NCBI RefSeq assembly: GCF_000733295.1
Contig: NZ_JPMI01000329.1
Coordinates: 1 to 43,674, forward strand
Direction of reading: 5' to 3'
Source of the DNA: Archangium violaceum Cb vi76
GTDB taxonomy: Bacteria > Myxococcota > Myxococcia > Myxococcales > Myxococcaceae
DNA length: 43,674 nt
Made by a program: the position numbers and the translations under genes. Every line of letters begins with the position of its first letter. Position 1 is the first letter of the stretch. The notes beneath the pieces were generated by a model, which saw nothing but the letters and a program-made list of their open reading frames with translations, was not told the origin of the DNA and did not search any database. Positions 32,477 to 41,233 of the stretch are shown piece after piece.

Positions 32477-33376
32477 ATGGCCGGAATCGAGCGTTCGTCA
32501 TCGTCGTCCTCGTCCCAGCGCAGCACCCAGCAGTCCTCGCGCGTCTCCTCGAATGAGGCCACGCGGAACGTCCGGTCCGAGCTGAGCCAGCCCGACGCCG
32601 CCACGCAGCAGACGCGGACCTCGCAGGGAGCCGGGCACACGTTCCGGGATGGCTGGGATGACGCCCCCGTGCGAGCCAACCTGAACCTGAGGACGGCGGA
32701 CGCGCGGCAGGCGCAGCAGTTGCACCAGGTGCAGCAGACCGTTGCCGCCGAGGAGGTCGCCGAGCCGGGCGCGGAGGTCGCCGAGCCGGGCACGGACATC
32801 GACTGGGACTTCATCGCCGAGCAGGAAGGCGCGGCGCGCCAGGATGCCTATGTCCCCGATCCCGAGGGCAGCCAGAGCGGCGTGACGGTGGGCACGGGCG
32901 TGGACCTGGGCGCGCGAGACCTCGCGGACCTGCAGCGGCTGGGCCTGTCCGAGGCGCTCCAGGAGAGGCTGACGCCCTACCTCGGGCTGCAGCAGCAGGA
33001 GGCGGTGGACTTCCTGGAGGCGAACCCGCTGCAGCTGACGGCCGAGGAGGTCGAGGAGCTGGACCAGGCCGTGCGGGACCAGGCGGTGGACTCGCTCATC
33101 ACCCGCTACAACGCCGAGGTCACCTCCAGAAACGCCGAGGACGGCGGCGAGCGGGTCTCCTTCGAGGAGCTGCCCGCGGAGATGCAGACGGTGATTGCGT
33201 CCGTGCACTTCCAATACGGCACGCTGAGCACGGAGACCCCCAACTTCTTTGGCCAGGTGGTCGACCAGCGCTGGGACGATGCGCTGGGCAACCTGAGGGA
33301 CTTCGGGGACGATTATCCTTCCCGCCGGGGACGGGAGGCGGATCTGCTCGAGTCTGGAATGAGCGCCGCGAGCTGA
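32477..33376 (+). CDS. Pesticin-like muramidase (T4-lysozyme-type C-terminal domain)
   Basis: The 299-residue protein has a disordered Ser/Gln-rich N-terminal third (MAGIERSSSSSSSQRSTQQS) with no signal peptide. Residues about 115-295 resemble the Pesticin C-terminal domain, a T4-lysozyme-like fold that cuts peptidoglycan glycan strands. DWDFIAEQEGAARQDAYVPD carries the presumed catalytic Glu, SGVTVGTGVDLGARD the Thr and Asp positions, and MQTVIASVHFQYGTL and NFFGQVVDQRW match conserved blocks. Without a signal peptide it must reach the wall by lysis, a secretion system or delivery by a partner, as for a bacteriocin or effector. It lies behind the second direct repeat. No immunity gene is evident beside it. 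Confidence 0.75.
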   Translation: MAGIERSSSSSSSQRSTQQSSRVSSNEATRNVRSELSQPDAATQQTRTSQGAGHTFRDGWDDAPVRANLNLRTADARQAQQLHQVQQTVAAEEVAEPGAEVAEPGTDIDWDFIAEQEGAARQDAYVPDPEGSQSGVTVGTGVDLGARDLADLQRLGLSEALQERLTPYLGLQQQEAVDFLEANPLQLTAEEVEELDQAVRDQAVDSLITRYNAEVTSRNAEDGGERVSFEELPAEMQTVIASVHFQYGTLSTETPNFFGQVVDQRWDDALGNLRDFGDDYPSRRGREADLLESGMSAAS

Positions 33377-33382
33377 AGCTCG
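33369..33382. terminator. Short hairpin at the stop codon of the pesticin-like gene
   Basis: CGAGC-TGAA-GCTCG has 5-bp arms and a TGAA loop containing the stop codon. It sits between convergent genes. There is no T-tract. Confidence 0.35.
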
Positions 33383-33397
33383 TGCTGGCGGCCATCG

Positions 33398-33835
33398 TCA
33401 CCGCGAGCGTTTCGACGCGCGCCAGGCCTCCCACGCGCCGGTCGACCAGAGGGCACAGGCGACGAGGACGGGCTGGAAGAAGAGCCGGATGAACCGCGCC
33501 CTGTCGGTGTCGAGACCGAACGCGCTGATGCCGTTCGTGTACTGAGAGATGTTGCCCGGGAAGACCGCGACGAAGAACGCGGCCACCACCCACCCGACCT
33601 GCGTGCGCCAGCGGCGCGCGAAGAGGAGCGCCGCGCCGAGCACGAGCTCGACCACGCCCGAAGCGAGGACGACGAAGTCGGCGTCGAGCGGCACCCACCT
33701 CGGGACCTGGGCCAGGAACTCGGTACGGGCCCACGTGAGGTGGCCCGCGCCCGCGAGGAGCAAGGAAGCTCCCAGCCAGATGCGTGCAACGGTCTTCAGG
33801 ACACTGGGGCGTGCCACGGCGACTTCTCCAGACAT
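33398..33835 (-). CDS. DoxX-family membrane protein
   Basis: This 145-residue protein has four hydrophobic segments (VARIWLGASLLLAGAGHLTW, VLASGVVELVLGAALLF, QVGWVVAAFFVAVFPGNISQ and LFFQPVLVACALWSTG). The N-terminal GAGHLTWARTEFLAQVPRWV and the FPGNISQYTNGISAFGLDTD block match DoxX-like/DUF4267-type membrane proteins. The biochemical role is unknown. The ATG at 33835 gives the usual short N-terminal tail. The gene is convergent with the pesticin-like gene and divergent from glnD, and so is probably monocistronic. Confidence 0.8.
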   Translation of the reverse strand: MSGEVAVARPSVLKTVARIWLGASLLLAGAGHLTWARTEFLAQVPRWVPLDADFVVLASGVVELVLGAALLFARRWRTQVGWVVAAFFVAVFPGNISQYTNGISAFGLDTDRARFIRLFFQPVLVACALWSTGAWEAWRASKRSR

Positions 33836-34040
33836 GACTCCTCCAACGTTCGAACCGTCAAAAGTATTGTGCGCAATTCGATTGGACGCAATGGGTTTCG
33901 GGAGGAAAGGGCCCGGAATCGCGAGCCTCCGCGGTGGATGACAGTCACATCATCGAGGCCGCCTCGCCTTGGCTGGAAAGCGCACAGGGGCGGAGATGCG
34001 GCCGGACGTCTCGTGGGCCGAAGCGCTAGAACTTCTTCTC

Positions 34041-36737
34041 ATGAGCGTCCCGCCCATCCCGCCGCCCCCCGCGCCCACGCATCGCGAGGCCCTCGGCTCG
34101 CTCCCGGAGTTCCGCTCCGGGGGTCCCGAGGACCGGCTGGCTCGCGCCCGGGAATACCTCCGCGAGGCCCATGCCCGCGTCGAGGCCTTCCACCGTGGAG
34201 GGGCCGCCGGTCTCTCCACCTGCCGCCTCCTCTCCGCCGCCACGGACCGGCTCGTCCACGGGCTCTTCTCCGAGCTCTCCGCCGAGCACCACGCCCCTCC
34301 CGGCCTCGCACTCGTCGCGCTCGGCTCCTACGGGCGCCGCGAGCTGTCTCCCCATTCGGATCTGGATCTGCTCCTCCTGCGCGGCCCCGGTGTCTCCGAG
34401 GAGGCCACCGCCCCCCTGGCCCGTGCGTTCCCCACGCTCCTGTGGGATCTCAAGCGCGCCGTGGGCTGGAGCGCCCGCGGCCCCGAGGAGTGCGCTCGCG
34501 CCGCCGACTCCGACCACACCATCCGCACCGCGTTGCTCGACGCGCGCTTCGTCACGGGCGATACCGACGTCTTCCGCCACCTCTCCGAGGACGTCCTCCC
34601 GGAGCTCCTCACCCACCGCGCCGACGCCTACATCCAGGACAAGGTCCAGGAGCTGCGCGCCCGCCGCGAGCGCTTCGGTGACTCCGTCTTCCTCCTCGAG
34701 CCCAACCTCAAGCAGGGCAATGGAGGCCTGAGAGATCTGGAGACCGCCTTGTGGATCGCCCGCGTCCGCTTCCGCACGCGCGGCCTCACCGGCCTGCTCC
34801 AGCAGTCCATCCTCCCCGGCTCGCAGGTGGCGCGGCTCAAGGCCGCTCGTGACTTCCTCCTGCGCATCCGCCACCAGCTCCACTTCCTGCGCGGACGCAA
34901 GGAGGACCGGCTCACCTTCGAGCTCCAGGAGGAGGTGGCGCGCTTCCTCGGCTACCAGCAGGGCCCCGTGCTGCCCGTCGAGGCCTTCATGCGCGACTAC
35001 TACCTGTCCGCCCGGGCCCTCCGCCAGGCCGCCGATGCCCTCATCGCCCGCTGCGAGGAGCTCAGCACCGCCCGGAAGATCTCCCTCTTCCCCGAGCGAC
35101 GGCTCGGCGCCTTCAAGGTGTTCCGCGGCAAGCTCACCCTGTCGGACCCGGGCCTCTTCTCCCGCGAGCCCGCGACCACCCTCGACTTCTTCCGCACCGC
35201 CGAGGAGCACGGGCTGCCCCTCTACTCGTGGGCCCGCGAGCAGGCCGTGCAGGCCCTGCCCGCGCTCGAGGCCGCCCGCGCCACTCCCGCCGTCACCTCC
35301 GCCTTCAAGGCCCTCATCGCCCGGCCCGGCACCCGCGGCGAGCTCCTCTTCGCCCTGCACGATGCCGGCGTGCTCGGCGCCGTCGTGCCCGAGTTCGGCC
35401 GCGTCACCGCCCACCACCAGCACGACCTGTACCATGTGTACACCGTCGACGTTCACACCCTCTTCGCCGTGCGCCGCCTCCAGTGTCTGCGCGCCGGAGA
35501 GCTCGTCACGGAGGAGCCCCAGCTCTCCCGCGAGATGCGCGACCTGAAGGATCCCCTCCCGCTCTACCTCGGCATGCTCCTGCACGACGCGGGGAAGGGG
35601 ATGGGGGGCGATCACTCGGAGAAGGGCCGCCTGCTCATGGTGGCCCTCGGCGAGCGGCTGGGCCTGACGCCCCGCCAGCGTGAGGTGGCCGAGTTCCTCG
35701 TGAAGGAACACCTGGCGATGAGCCACACCGCCCAGCGCCGCGATCTGAGCGATCCCGCCCTCATCGCCGACTTCGCCCGCAAGGTGGGCGACGTGGAGAA
35801 GCTCACCTGCCTCTACCTCCTCACCTGGGCGGACATCTGCTCGGTGGGGCCGCGCATGTGGACGGGCTGGAAGGCGCAGCTGCTGCGCGAGCTGTACGAC
35901 AAGGCCCGGGCCCACCTCGTGGGCTCGGCGGCCGCGGGCGGGGAGGGCTCTTCCGAGCACCTGCGCGAGCGTTTCCACGCGCGCTGGGCCCGTGTCCTCG
36001 GCGAGCCCCGGGCGCGCGAGCTGGGACAGGTGCTCCCCGAGCGGTACTTCCTCGGGACGGATCCCTCGCGCGCCACGCTCCATGGGCGGCTGCTCGCGTG
36101 TGCCCGGAAGCGCCCCTTCGCCGCCGCCCTGCGCCACCACCCCGACGCCGGCTACAGCGAGCTGTCCTTCGCCGTCCAGGACAGGCCCGGTCTGCTCGCG
36201 CTGCTCGCCGGCGTGCTCTCCGCCCATCGCATCGACATCCTCTCGGCCCGCATCGTCTCCACCTCGGACGGACTCGCGCTGGACGTCTTCGACGTGCGGC
36301 CCCCGCATGGGCGGCTGCTCGAGCGCTCCCGCTGGCGCGTGGCCCGGACGGATCTCCTGCGCGTCCTCTCGGGAGGGACCACCATCGAGGACGTGCTGCG
36401 CCGGCGCCGCTCCGGCTCCGTCCTGCAACGGCACCTGCCTCCCGTGCCTCCCAAGGTCACGGTGGACAACCGCGCCTCCCGCGACTTCACCGTGGTGGAC
36501 GTGGTGGCTCCGGACCGCGTGGGCCTCCTGTATGCCATCTCCTCGGCCCTCACCCGCGCGGGCGCTGGGATTGCCCTCGCCAAGGTGGCCACCGAGGCCC
36601 ACCGCGCCGTGGACTCGTTCTACATCACCCGCCAGGGGGCCCGGATCGAGGGCCCGGGCGATGAGGCGGCGCTGGTGGAGGCGCTCACCTCCGCCCTGGA
36701 CGCACTGGAGCGCGAGGGCGCGGAGGTCCGGAGCTGA
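34041..36737 (+). CDS. glnD: [Protein-PII] uridylyltransferase / uridylyl-removing enzyme GlnD
   Basis: The 898-residue cytoplasmic enzyme senses glutamine and adds or removes UMP on PII. The nucleotidyltransferase domain has GSYGRRELSPHSDLDLLLL (about residue 95), and NLKQGNGGLRDLETALWIAR is the GlnD linker. The HD domain for uridylyl removal contains LGMLLHDAGKGMGGDHSEKG (about 515). Two ACT domains sense glutamine: LSFAVQDRPGLLALLAGVLS and FTVVDVVAPDRVGLLYAISS. All catalytic motifs are intact, and the length is normal for the family (850-950). I used the ATG at 34041 (MSVPPIPPPPAPTHREA); an ATG at 33996 behind GGGGCGGAG and a TTG at 33969 are alternatives. No glnB is adjacent, though a small PII-like gene lies at 38343. 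Confidence 0.93.
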   Translation: MSVPPIPPPPAPTHREALGSLPEFRSGGPEDRLARAREYLREAHARVEAFHRGGAAGLSTCRLLSAATDRLVHGLFSELSAEHHAPPGLALVALGSYGRRELSPHSDLDLLLLRGPGVSEEATAPLARAFPTLLWDLKRAVGWSARGPEECARAADSDHTIRTALLDARFVTGDTDVFRHLSEDVLPELLTHRADAYIQDKVQELRARRERFGDSVFLLEPNLKQGNGGLRDLETALWIARVRFRTRGLTGLLQQSILPGSQVARLKAARDFLLRIRHQLHFLRGRKEDRLTFELQEEVARFLGYQQGPVLPVEAFMRDYYLSARALRQAADALIARCEELSTARKISLFPERRLGAFKVFRGKLTLSDPGLFSREPATTLDFFRTAEEHGLPLYSWAREQAVQALPALEAARATPAVTSAFKALIARPGTRGELLFALHDAGVLGAVVPEFGRVTAHHQHDLYHVYTVDVHTLFAVRRLQCLRAGELVTEEPQLSREMRDLKDPLPLYLGMLLHDAGKGMGGDHSEKGRLLMVALGERLGLTPRQREVAEFLVKEHLAMSHTAQRRDLSDPALIADFARKVGDVEKLTCLYLLTWADICSVGPRMWTGWKAQLLRELYDKARAHLVGSAAAGGEGSSEHLRERFHARWARVLGEPRARELGQVLPERYFLGTDPSRATLHGRLLACARKRPFAAALRHHPDAGYSELSFAVQDRPGLLALLAGVLSAHRIDILSARIVSTSDGLALDVFDVRPPHGRLLERSRWRVARTDLLRVLSGGTTIEDVLRRRRSGSVLQRHLPPVPPKVTVDNRASRDFTVVDVVAPDRVGLLYAISSALTRAGAGIALAKVATEAHRAVDSFYITRQGARIEGPGDEAALVEALTSALDALEREGAEVRS

Positions 36738-36756
36738 GGGGGGCCTCGGGCCGCGC

Positions 36757-37542
36757 TCATGGGCCCGCGGGTGGAAGTTCCTGGACGGTCGACAGCGCGG
36801 GCTGGATCCCCGACCGGCCCTTCGTCCTCAGGGGCGGGCTCCGGGGCAGCCGGGACCCGGCCCCCGCCTCTTCCGGCTCGTCGGCCGGGGGGTCCTCGCT
36901 GATCTCCCGGAAGATGCGGCGGCCGAGCAGCGCGCCCAGCCCCAGCGACACCACCATCCCCACGCCGGACACCACCGTCATCACCGTGCGTCCCTGCGCC
37001 AGTCCACTGCCGAACTGCGCCGTGAGGAAGGTGCCCGGGATGGTGCCCAGCAGCACCCCCATCGCCAGCGGCCAGAAGCGCGCCTTGGCCGCCGTCGCCG
37101 CCGCGATCATCACGTCCGTGGGCAGCAGCGGGTTGATGCACGCCAGCAGCGCGAACTTGAAGCCGTGCCGCCTCGCCGCCCGGGTAATCGCCGGGTAGCG
37201 GCTGCCCGCCATGCGCTTCATCAACCGCGTCCCCAGCCAGCGCGACAGCCCGAAGATGAGCAGCGTCGCCAGGAAGCTGCCCAGCAGTGAATACATCGTC
37301 GCCGCCAGGGTCCCGAAGATCATCCCCCCCACCGCGGTGAACACCTGGCCGGGCAGCAGCGTCACCGGCCGCACCGCCAGGAAGAACACGAAGGCCACCG
37401 GCGCCCACTTCCCCATGGGCGCCAGGAAGGCGGTCAGGTCCTTCTGGTTGATGAAGTCCGGGCCCAGCAGCCTCAGCATCGTGAGCCCCCCGATGGAGGC
37501 CAGCACCGGCGCCAGCACCTTCAGCCAGCCCTTGAGACCCAT
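36757..37542 (-). CDS. TVP38/TMEM64 (SNARE-associated Golgi, DedA-superfamily) membrane protein
   Basis: This 261-residue inner-membrane protein has five to six hydrophobic segments, starting VLAPVLASIGGLTMLRLL. The family core is present: FFLAVRPVTLLPGQVFTAVG, FGTLAATMYSLLGSFLATLL, and FALLACINPLLPTDVMIAAA with the Pro-rich re-entrant loop, then LGTIPGTFLTAQFGSGL. Homologues are thought to act as lipid scramblases or proton-coupled transporters; the substrate is unknown here. The basic C-terminal tail (RLPRSPPLRTKGRSG) is cytoplasmic. The ATG at 37542 has GGCGGAGAA directly upstream; the open frame to 37647 lacks such a site. It is convergent with glnD. Confidence 0.85.
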   Translation of the reverse strand: MGLKGWLKVLAPVLASIGGLTMLRLLGPDFINQKDLTAFLAPMGKWAPVAFVFFLAVRPVTLLPGQVFTAVGGMIFGTLAATMYSLLGSFLATLLIFGLSRWLGTRLMKRMAGSRYPAITRAARRHGFKFALLACINPLLPTDVMIAAATAAKARFWPLAMGVLLGTIPGTFLTAQFGSGLAQGRTVMTVVSGVGMVVSLGLGALLGRRIFREISEDPPADEPEEAGAGSRLPRSPPLRTKGRSGIQPALSTVQELPPAGP

Positions 37543-37856
37543 TTCTCCGCCGCCACCGCCGTTCACGCCGTCCTCCCACTCTCGGTTGGCGGGAAAGGTG
37601 TGACAGCGAACGGGAATCGGCAATACGCACTGGCGTGTTGTTGACACTGAAGCGTCCGGGCGGGCAGGCCGTAGTCACGCCCGCCGGGACAGCGTGAGCC
37701 CCCAACCCCGCGTCATTCCTGGGGATTGCCTGGGTCCTGTCCACTGCGAACGGCTGGCGGTGTACGGAGCTTGCTTGCATCGGGGCGCTTCCGTCCCAAG
37801 TTTTGGGGCAAGGGGCACCCTGGCGGGGAAGGGGAGAACGTAGGAGGAGAGACGAC
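37543..37856. other. Non-coding interval of 314 bp with one hairpin
   Basis: This lies between the TVP38-type gene (start 37542, minus) and the KGG stress gene (start 37857, plus), so it holds both promoters. A GGCGGGC / GCCCGCC hairpin is at 37659-37685. TTGACA at 37641 could be a -35 box, but no convincing -10 is at the right distance. Nothing else recognisable. Confidence 0.5.
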
Positions 37857-38303
37857 ATGCAGCAGGACAAAGACAACAAGGGCAGCATGACGGTGGCCGA
37901 GGCGGGGCGTAAGGGCGGAGAGACCGTGCGCAACGAGAGGGGCCGGGAGTTCTACGAGACGATCGGCCGCAAGGGGGGAGCGACGGTGAAGGCCGAGAGG
38001 GGCCGCTCCTTCTACGAGGAGATCGGCCGCAAGGGCGGCGAGACCGTGAAGGCCGAGCGCGGGGCGAAGTTCTACGAGGAGATCGGCAAGAAGGGCGGAG
38101 ACCGGGTGAAGGCCACGCGGGGACCGAACTTCTACGAGGAGATCGGCCGCAAGGGCGGCCAGAAGGTGAAGAAGCTGATCGAGGAGGGCAAGCGGGCGGC
38201 CCGGGCGGCCATGGAGAAGCAGGAAGGCACCAGCCCAGCGGAAGAGCCCGGGGCATCTGCCTCGCCCCCGTCCGGCGAGCCGGGCCCAGGCCGCACCGAG
38301 TAG
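37857..38303 (+). CDS. KGG-repeat general stress protein (LEA group 1-like)
   Basis: This 148-residue hydrophilic protein consists largely of about five repeats of a 20-residue unit of the type ERGRSFYEEIGRKGGETVKA between residues 15 and 105. The repeats carry the KGG motif of stress-induced proteins such as E. coli YciG and B. subtilis GsiB, and of plant LEA-1/Em proteins. These proteins are intrinsically disordered and protect cells against drying. In a sporulating myxobacterium a spore or desiccation role is plausible but inferred. The C-terminus turns basic, then Pro/Ser/Glu-rich (TSPAEEPGASASPPSGEP). The ATG follows TAGGAGGAGA. The repeated DNA (about 37905-38165) should not be mistaken for a CRISPR or satellite. 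Confidence 0.85.
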   Translation: MQQDKDNKGSMTVAEAGRKGGETVRNERGREFYETIGRKGGATVKAERGRSFYEEIGRKGGETVKAERGAKFYEEIGKKGGDRVKATRGPNFYEEIGRKGGQKVKKLIEEGKRAARAAMEKQEGTSPAEEPGASASPPSGEPGPGRTE

Positions 38304-38342
38304 CACGTGACGCAAGGGCCGCGGACCGGATAGACACGGGTC

Positions 38343-38681
38343 GTGTACCTCTTCCTCGCGTTCCTCGACCACGCGGACCAACCTGAACGGGCCATCCGAC
38401 GGCTCCGGGACTTCGGTATCCCGGAGCCGTTGGTCGTGCGGGCCCGAAGCGCCGCGGCCACGCTCTCGGCCGAGGTGCCCGTCTTCGCCGGCCTGCGCAG
38501 CCTCGCGCTCGGGGCGGACGAGGATCGGCTCGTCCTGGTGAGCCTCCTGCCGGCCCAGTCGGCCGAGGAGGTGGAGCGGCTCGTCCAGCGCGTCCAGCTG
38601 GAGATGGATGCGGACGATCCCCCGATGGGACGGCTGGTGGCCCTGCCGGTGATCGCCGCCCCCATGCATCGCCGGGAGTGA
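38343..38681 (+). CDS. Small PII-like (ferredoxin-fold) protein
   Basis: This 112-residue soluble protein starts at GTG (MYLFLAFLDHADQPERAIRR). The pattern of an N-terminal strand, helix, a short loop (GIPEPLVVRARSAAATLSAE), VPVFAGLRSLALGADE, a second helix (SAEEVERLVQRVQLEMD) and a final strand (GRLVALPVIA) resembles PII/CutA-type ferredoxin folds, especially short PII-like proteins linked to transporters. The T-loop seems short and lacks the uridylylated Tyr context of GlnB. It lies 33 bp before two tandem cation:proton antiporter genes, as PII-like proteins do beside transporters they gate. That suggests control of the antiporters, which is inferred. The fold call is by pattern only. Confidence 0.55.
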   Translation: MYLFLAFLDHADQPERAIRRLRDFGIPEPLVVRARSAAATLSAEVPVFAGLRSLALGADEDRLVLVSLLPAQSAEEVERLVQRVQLEMDADDPPMGRLVALPVIAAPMHRRE

Positions 38682-38714
38682 CGAAGCGCCACGGGCGGTG
38701 TAATCACCGTATTC

Positions 38715-39923
38715 GTGCAGGCGCTGCTCGTCTTCCTCGCCATCGCGGCGCTCTCCTTGCTGGCCTCGAGCCGGACGGTGTTGGACCCTGGCCGTTTCCC
38801 GGCCGTGGCGCACCTGGCGGCCAGCGGACTGCTCTTCCTCGCCTGTGGGACGGTGATGGGGCCGGGCTCCCTGGGGGTGCTCTCCTGGGGCGATCTGACG
38901 GCCCTGCGGCCGGTGCTGGCCCTGGGGCTCGGGGTGGCGGGGGTGATCATCGGCCTCAACCTGGAGCCCCGGCTGTTGCGGCTGCTTCCTCGGGAGGTGT
39001 ACGCGGCGGCGCTCGCTCATGCCGGGACGGCCTTCTTGTGGGTGGCCTTGCCCCTGGCCGGTCCGCTGCTCTTCACCATGGGCCTGCCCCCCGGGGCCGC
39101 GTTGGGCGCGGCGGTGCTGCTGGGCGCGGCGGCGAGCCTGTCCTCCGGCCACTTCGCGGTGCTGGGCTACCGCAGCGGGCGCATGGAGCGGCGCAGCGGC
39201 CTGTCCGTGGCGTTGCTCACCATGCTGGATGACCTGGTGGGGCTGGGGGTGCTGGTGCTGGCGCTGAGCTTCGGCGCGGCGGGCCACCCGCTGGAGGGCC
39301 TGGGGCTGGTGGCGCTGGCGCTGCTGCTGGGCATGGCGTGCGGCGGACTGCTCGCCTTCCTCATGCATGGGCTCAAGGATCAGGGCGAGTTGATGGCGGT
39401 GCTGTTGGGCGGGGTGGCGTTGGTGTCCGGGGCGGCGGCGTACCTCCGGGTGTCGGCGCTGCTGGCGGGAGTGGCCTGTGGGGCCACCCTGGTGCTGGTG
39501 GGGGGCCGGGCCGTGGAGCAGGCGGCACGTGGGCTCGGGCGCTTCGAGCGCCCCGCGTACCTGTTGCTGATCTTCCTGGTGGGCGCCCACGTGCAGGCGC
39601 GGGACCTGATGGCGTGGGTGTTGCTGCCGGGGTACCTGGGCCTGCGCTTCGTGGGGAAGGTGCTGGGGGGGGCGCTCGCGCAGCGCATCGCCGGGGGGAC
39701 GTTGGCGCTGCCGCCGCGGCTGGGCTACGCGCTCATCGCCCAGGGGGGGCTGGCGCTGTGCCTGGTGGTGGAGTACCTGGTGCTGGTGCCGGGGCCGCTG
39801 TCCCAGCGTGTCTTCGACGTGGTGGTGGCGGGGGCGCTGATCAACGAGCTGCTCGGCAGCCGAGCCTTCCGCTACGTGCTGGCGCCGGCCCCCGAGGCGC
39901 CCGTGAAGGGGAGCCCGACATGA
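38715..39923 (+). CDS. Cation:proton antiporter (CPA2/KefB-like), first of a tandem pair
   Basis: This 402-residue inner-membrane protein has about 11-12 hydrophobic segments, starting at GTG 38715 (MQALLVFLAIAALSLLASSR). Family-type features include AAHLAASGLLFLACGTVMGP-like helix 2, LGLGVAGVIIGLNLEPRLLR, a conserved SLSSGHFAVLGY segment and LTMLDDLVGLGVLVLALSF with the paired Asp residues (DD) expected in ion-binding helix 5. The tail is cytoplasmic and short (APAPEAPVKGSPT). No TrkA-N domain is fused. The transported ion (K+ or Na+) is unknown. Its stop overlaps the start of the next antiporter gene by 4 nt (ATGA), so the two are translationally coupled and may work together. Confidence 0.75.
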   Translation: MQALLVFLAIAALSLLASSRTVLDPGRFPAVAHLAASGLLFLACGTVMGPGSLGVLSWGDLTALRPVLALGLGVAGVIIGLNLEPRLLRLLPREVYAAALAHAGTAFLWVALPLAGPLLFTMGLPPGAALGAAVLLGAAASLSSGHFAVLGYRSGRMERRSGLSVALLTMLDDLVGLGVLVLALSFGAAGHPLEGLGLVALALLLGMACGGLLAFLMHGLKDQGELMAVLLGGVALVSGAAAYLRVSALLAGVACGATLVLVGGRAVEQAARGLGRFERPAYLLLIFLVGAHVQARDLMAWVLLPGYLGLRFVGKVLGGALAQRIAGGTLALPPRLGYALIAQGGLALCLVVEYLVLVPGPLSQRVFDVVVAGALINELLGSRAFRYVLAPAPEAPVKGSPT

Positions 39924-41221
39924 CGGTCAGGGCTGGCATGAGGTTGCTGCTGCTGGTGTTGTTGCTGGCGGGCATCGCCCGTGCGCAGATGTGGCGCGTG
40001 GACACGGGCACGTCGGTGACGCTGGCGGCCGGGGCGCTGCTGTTGTGTGGGCTGTTCGCCGGCAAGGTGGCCATTGGCCTGGGGCTGCCGAGGCTCACCG
40101 GGTACCTGCTGGTGGGCGTGGCGGTGGGCCCGTACGCGCTGGGCTTCATCCCCGGAGCGGGGGTGAAGGGGCTGGAGCTGGTGAAGGGACTGGCGTTGAG
40201 CCTCATCGCGCTGGTGGCGGGCACGGAGCTGCACCTGGGGTTGCTGCGGCGGGTGGGGACGAAGGTGGCGGTGTTGTGCGCGGTGGTGTGCGGGGTGACG
40301 TTCGTGGTGTCGGTCGGGGCGATGTTCGCCCTCAAGGGATGGCTTCCCTTCCTGGCCACCATGACGGTGCCGCAGGCGCTGGCGGTGAGCGCGCTGGTGG
40401 CCTCGGTGGTGGTGTCCTTCTCGCCCACCGTCACCATCGCCGTCGTGCAGGAGACGCACGCGCGTGGCACCTTCACCGAGTTCCTCATGGCGCTGGTCAT
40501 CATTGGCGATCTGTTCGTCATGGTGGCCTTCGCGCTGGCGGTGGGGGTGGCCCGGGCCAGCTTCGGCGGAGGGTTGGATCTGGCGGGGCTGGTGGGCGGG
40601 GTGGGGTGGGAGTTGTTCGGCTCGGTGCTGGTGGGGGCGCTGCTGGCGGTGGGGATGCTCGTCTACATGCGCCAGGTGCAGAAGGAGCTGCCGCTCTTCC
40701 TGGTGGCCATCAGCTTCGCCTCGGCCGAGGCGGGGACGCGGCTGCACCTGTCGCCGCTGCTGATGATGCTGGCGGCCGGGGCGCTCATCGCCAACCTGGA
40801 CGAGCGCGAGGGGGCACGCATCCACCACGCCATCCAGCGGGCGGGGCTGCCGGTGTTCGCGCTCTTCTTCGCCGCGGCGGGCGCGGGGCTGAAGCTGGAT
40901 GCGCTGGTGACGGTGGGGCCCATCGCGCTGCTGATGGTGGCCCTGCGGACCGTGGCCGTGTGGTTCGCCTGCCGCCGCTTCGCGCCCCCGGGTGACGAGC
41001 GGCTGTCGCGTTACCTGTGGATGGGGCTCATCTCCCAGGCGGGCGTGTCCTTTGGACTGGCGGCGCTCATCTCGCGCACCTTTCCGGACTTCGGCCCGCA
41101 GGTGGAGGTACTCATCGTGGCGATGATTACGTTGAACCAGCTCGTGGGGCCCATCCTCACCCGGCGCGCGCTCGAGCGCAGCGGGGAGATCCGCTCCGAC
41201 GAGGCTCCAGGCCCGGCCTGA
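39920..41221 (+). CDS. Cation:proton antiporter (CPA2/KefB-like), second of a tandem pair
   Basis: The 433-residue membrane protein starts at an ATG inside the stop of the previous gene (MTVRAGMRLLLLVLLLAGIA, signal-like). About 12-13 hydrophobic segments follow: LGLPRLTGYLLVGVAVGPYA, LVKGLALSLIALVAGTELHL and ALVASVVVSFSPTVTIAVVQ. The ion-binding helix is FTEFLMALVIIGDLFVMVAF, with one Asp in place of the pair seen in the neighbour. The C-terminus includes LWMGLISQAGVSFGLAALIS. No regulatory domain is fused. Coupling with the first antiporter suggests a hetero-oligomer or a two-ion system; this is inference. A conserved YciO-type gene follows 12 bp later. Confidence 0.8.
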   Translation: MTVRAGMRLLLLVLLLAGIARAQMWRVDTGTSVTLAAGALLLCGLFAGKVAIGLGLPRLTGYLLVGVAVGPYALGFIPGAGVKGLELVKGLALSLIALVAGTELHLGLLRRVGTKVAVLCAVVCGVTFVVSVGAMFALKGWLPFLATMTVPQALAVSALVASVVVSFSPTVTIAVVQETHARGTFTEFLMALVIIGDLFVMVAFALAVGVARASFGGGLDLAGLVGGVGWELFGSVLVGALLAVGMLVYMRQVQKELPLFLVAISFASAEAGTRLHLSPLLMMLAAGALIANLDEREGARIHHAIQRAGLPVFALFFAAAGAGLKLDALVTVGPIALLMVALRTVAVWFACRRFAPPGDERLSRYLWMGLISQAGVSFGLAALISRTFPDFGPQVEVLIVAMITLNQLVGPILTRRALERSGEIRSDEAPGPA

Positions 41222-41233
41222 GGAGAGCGCTGT

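Noticed and set aside
34026..36602. 858-residue open frame antisense to glnD
   Set aside because: Glu/Gly/Ala-rich mirror of a gene with all GlnD catalytic motifs.
37641..37646. TTGACA box as a promoter for the KGG gene
   Set aside because: No -10 element at suitable spacing.
37905..38165. Regularly spaced repeats resembling a CRISPR array
   Set aside because: They are coding repeats of the KGG stress protein and keep the reading frame.
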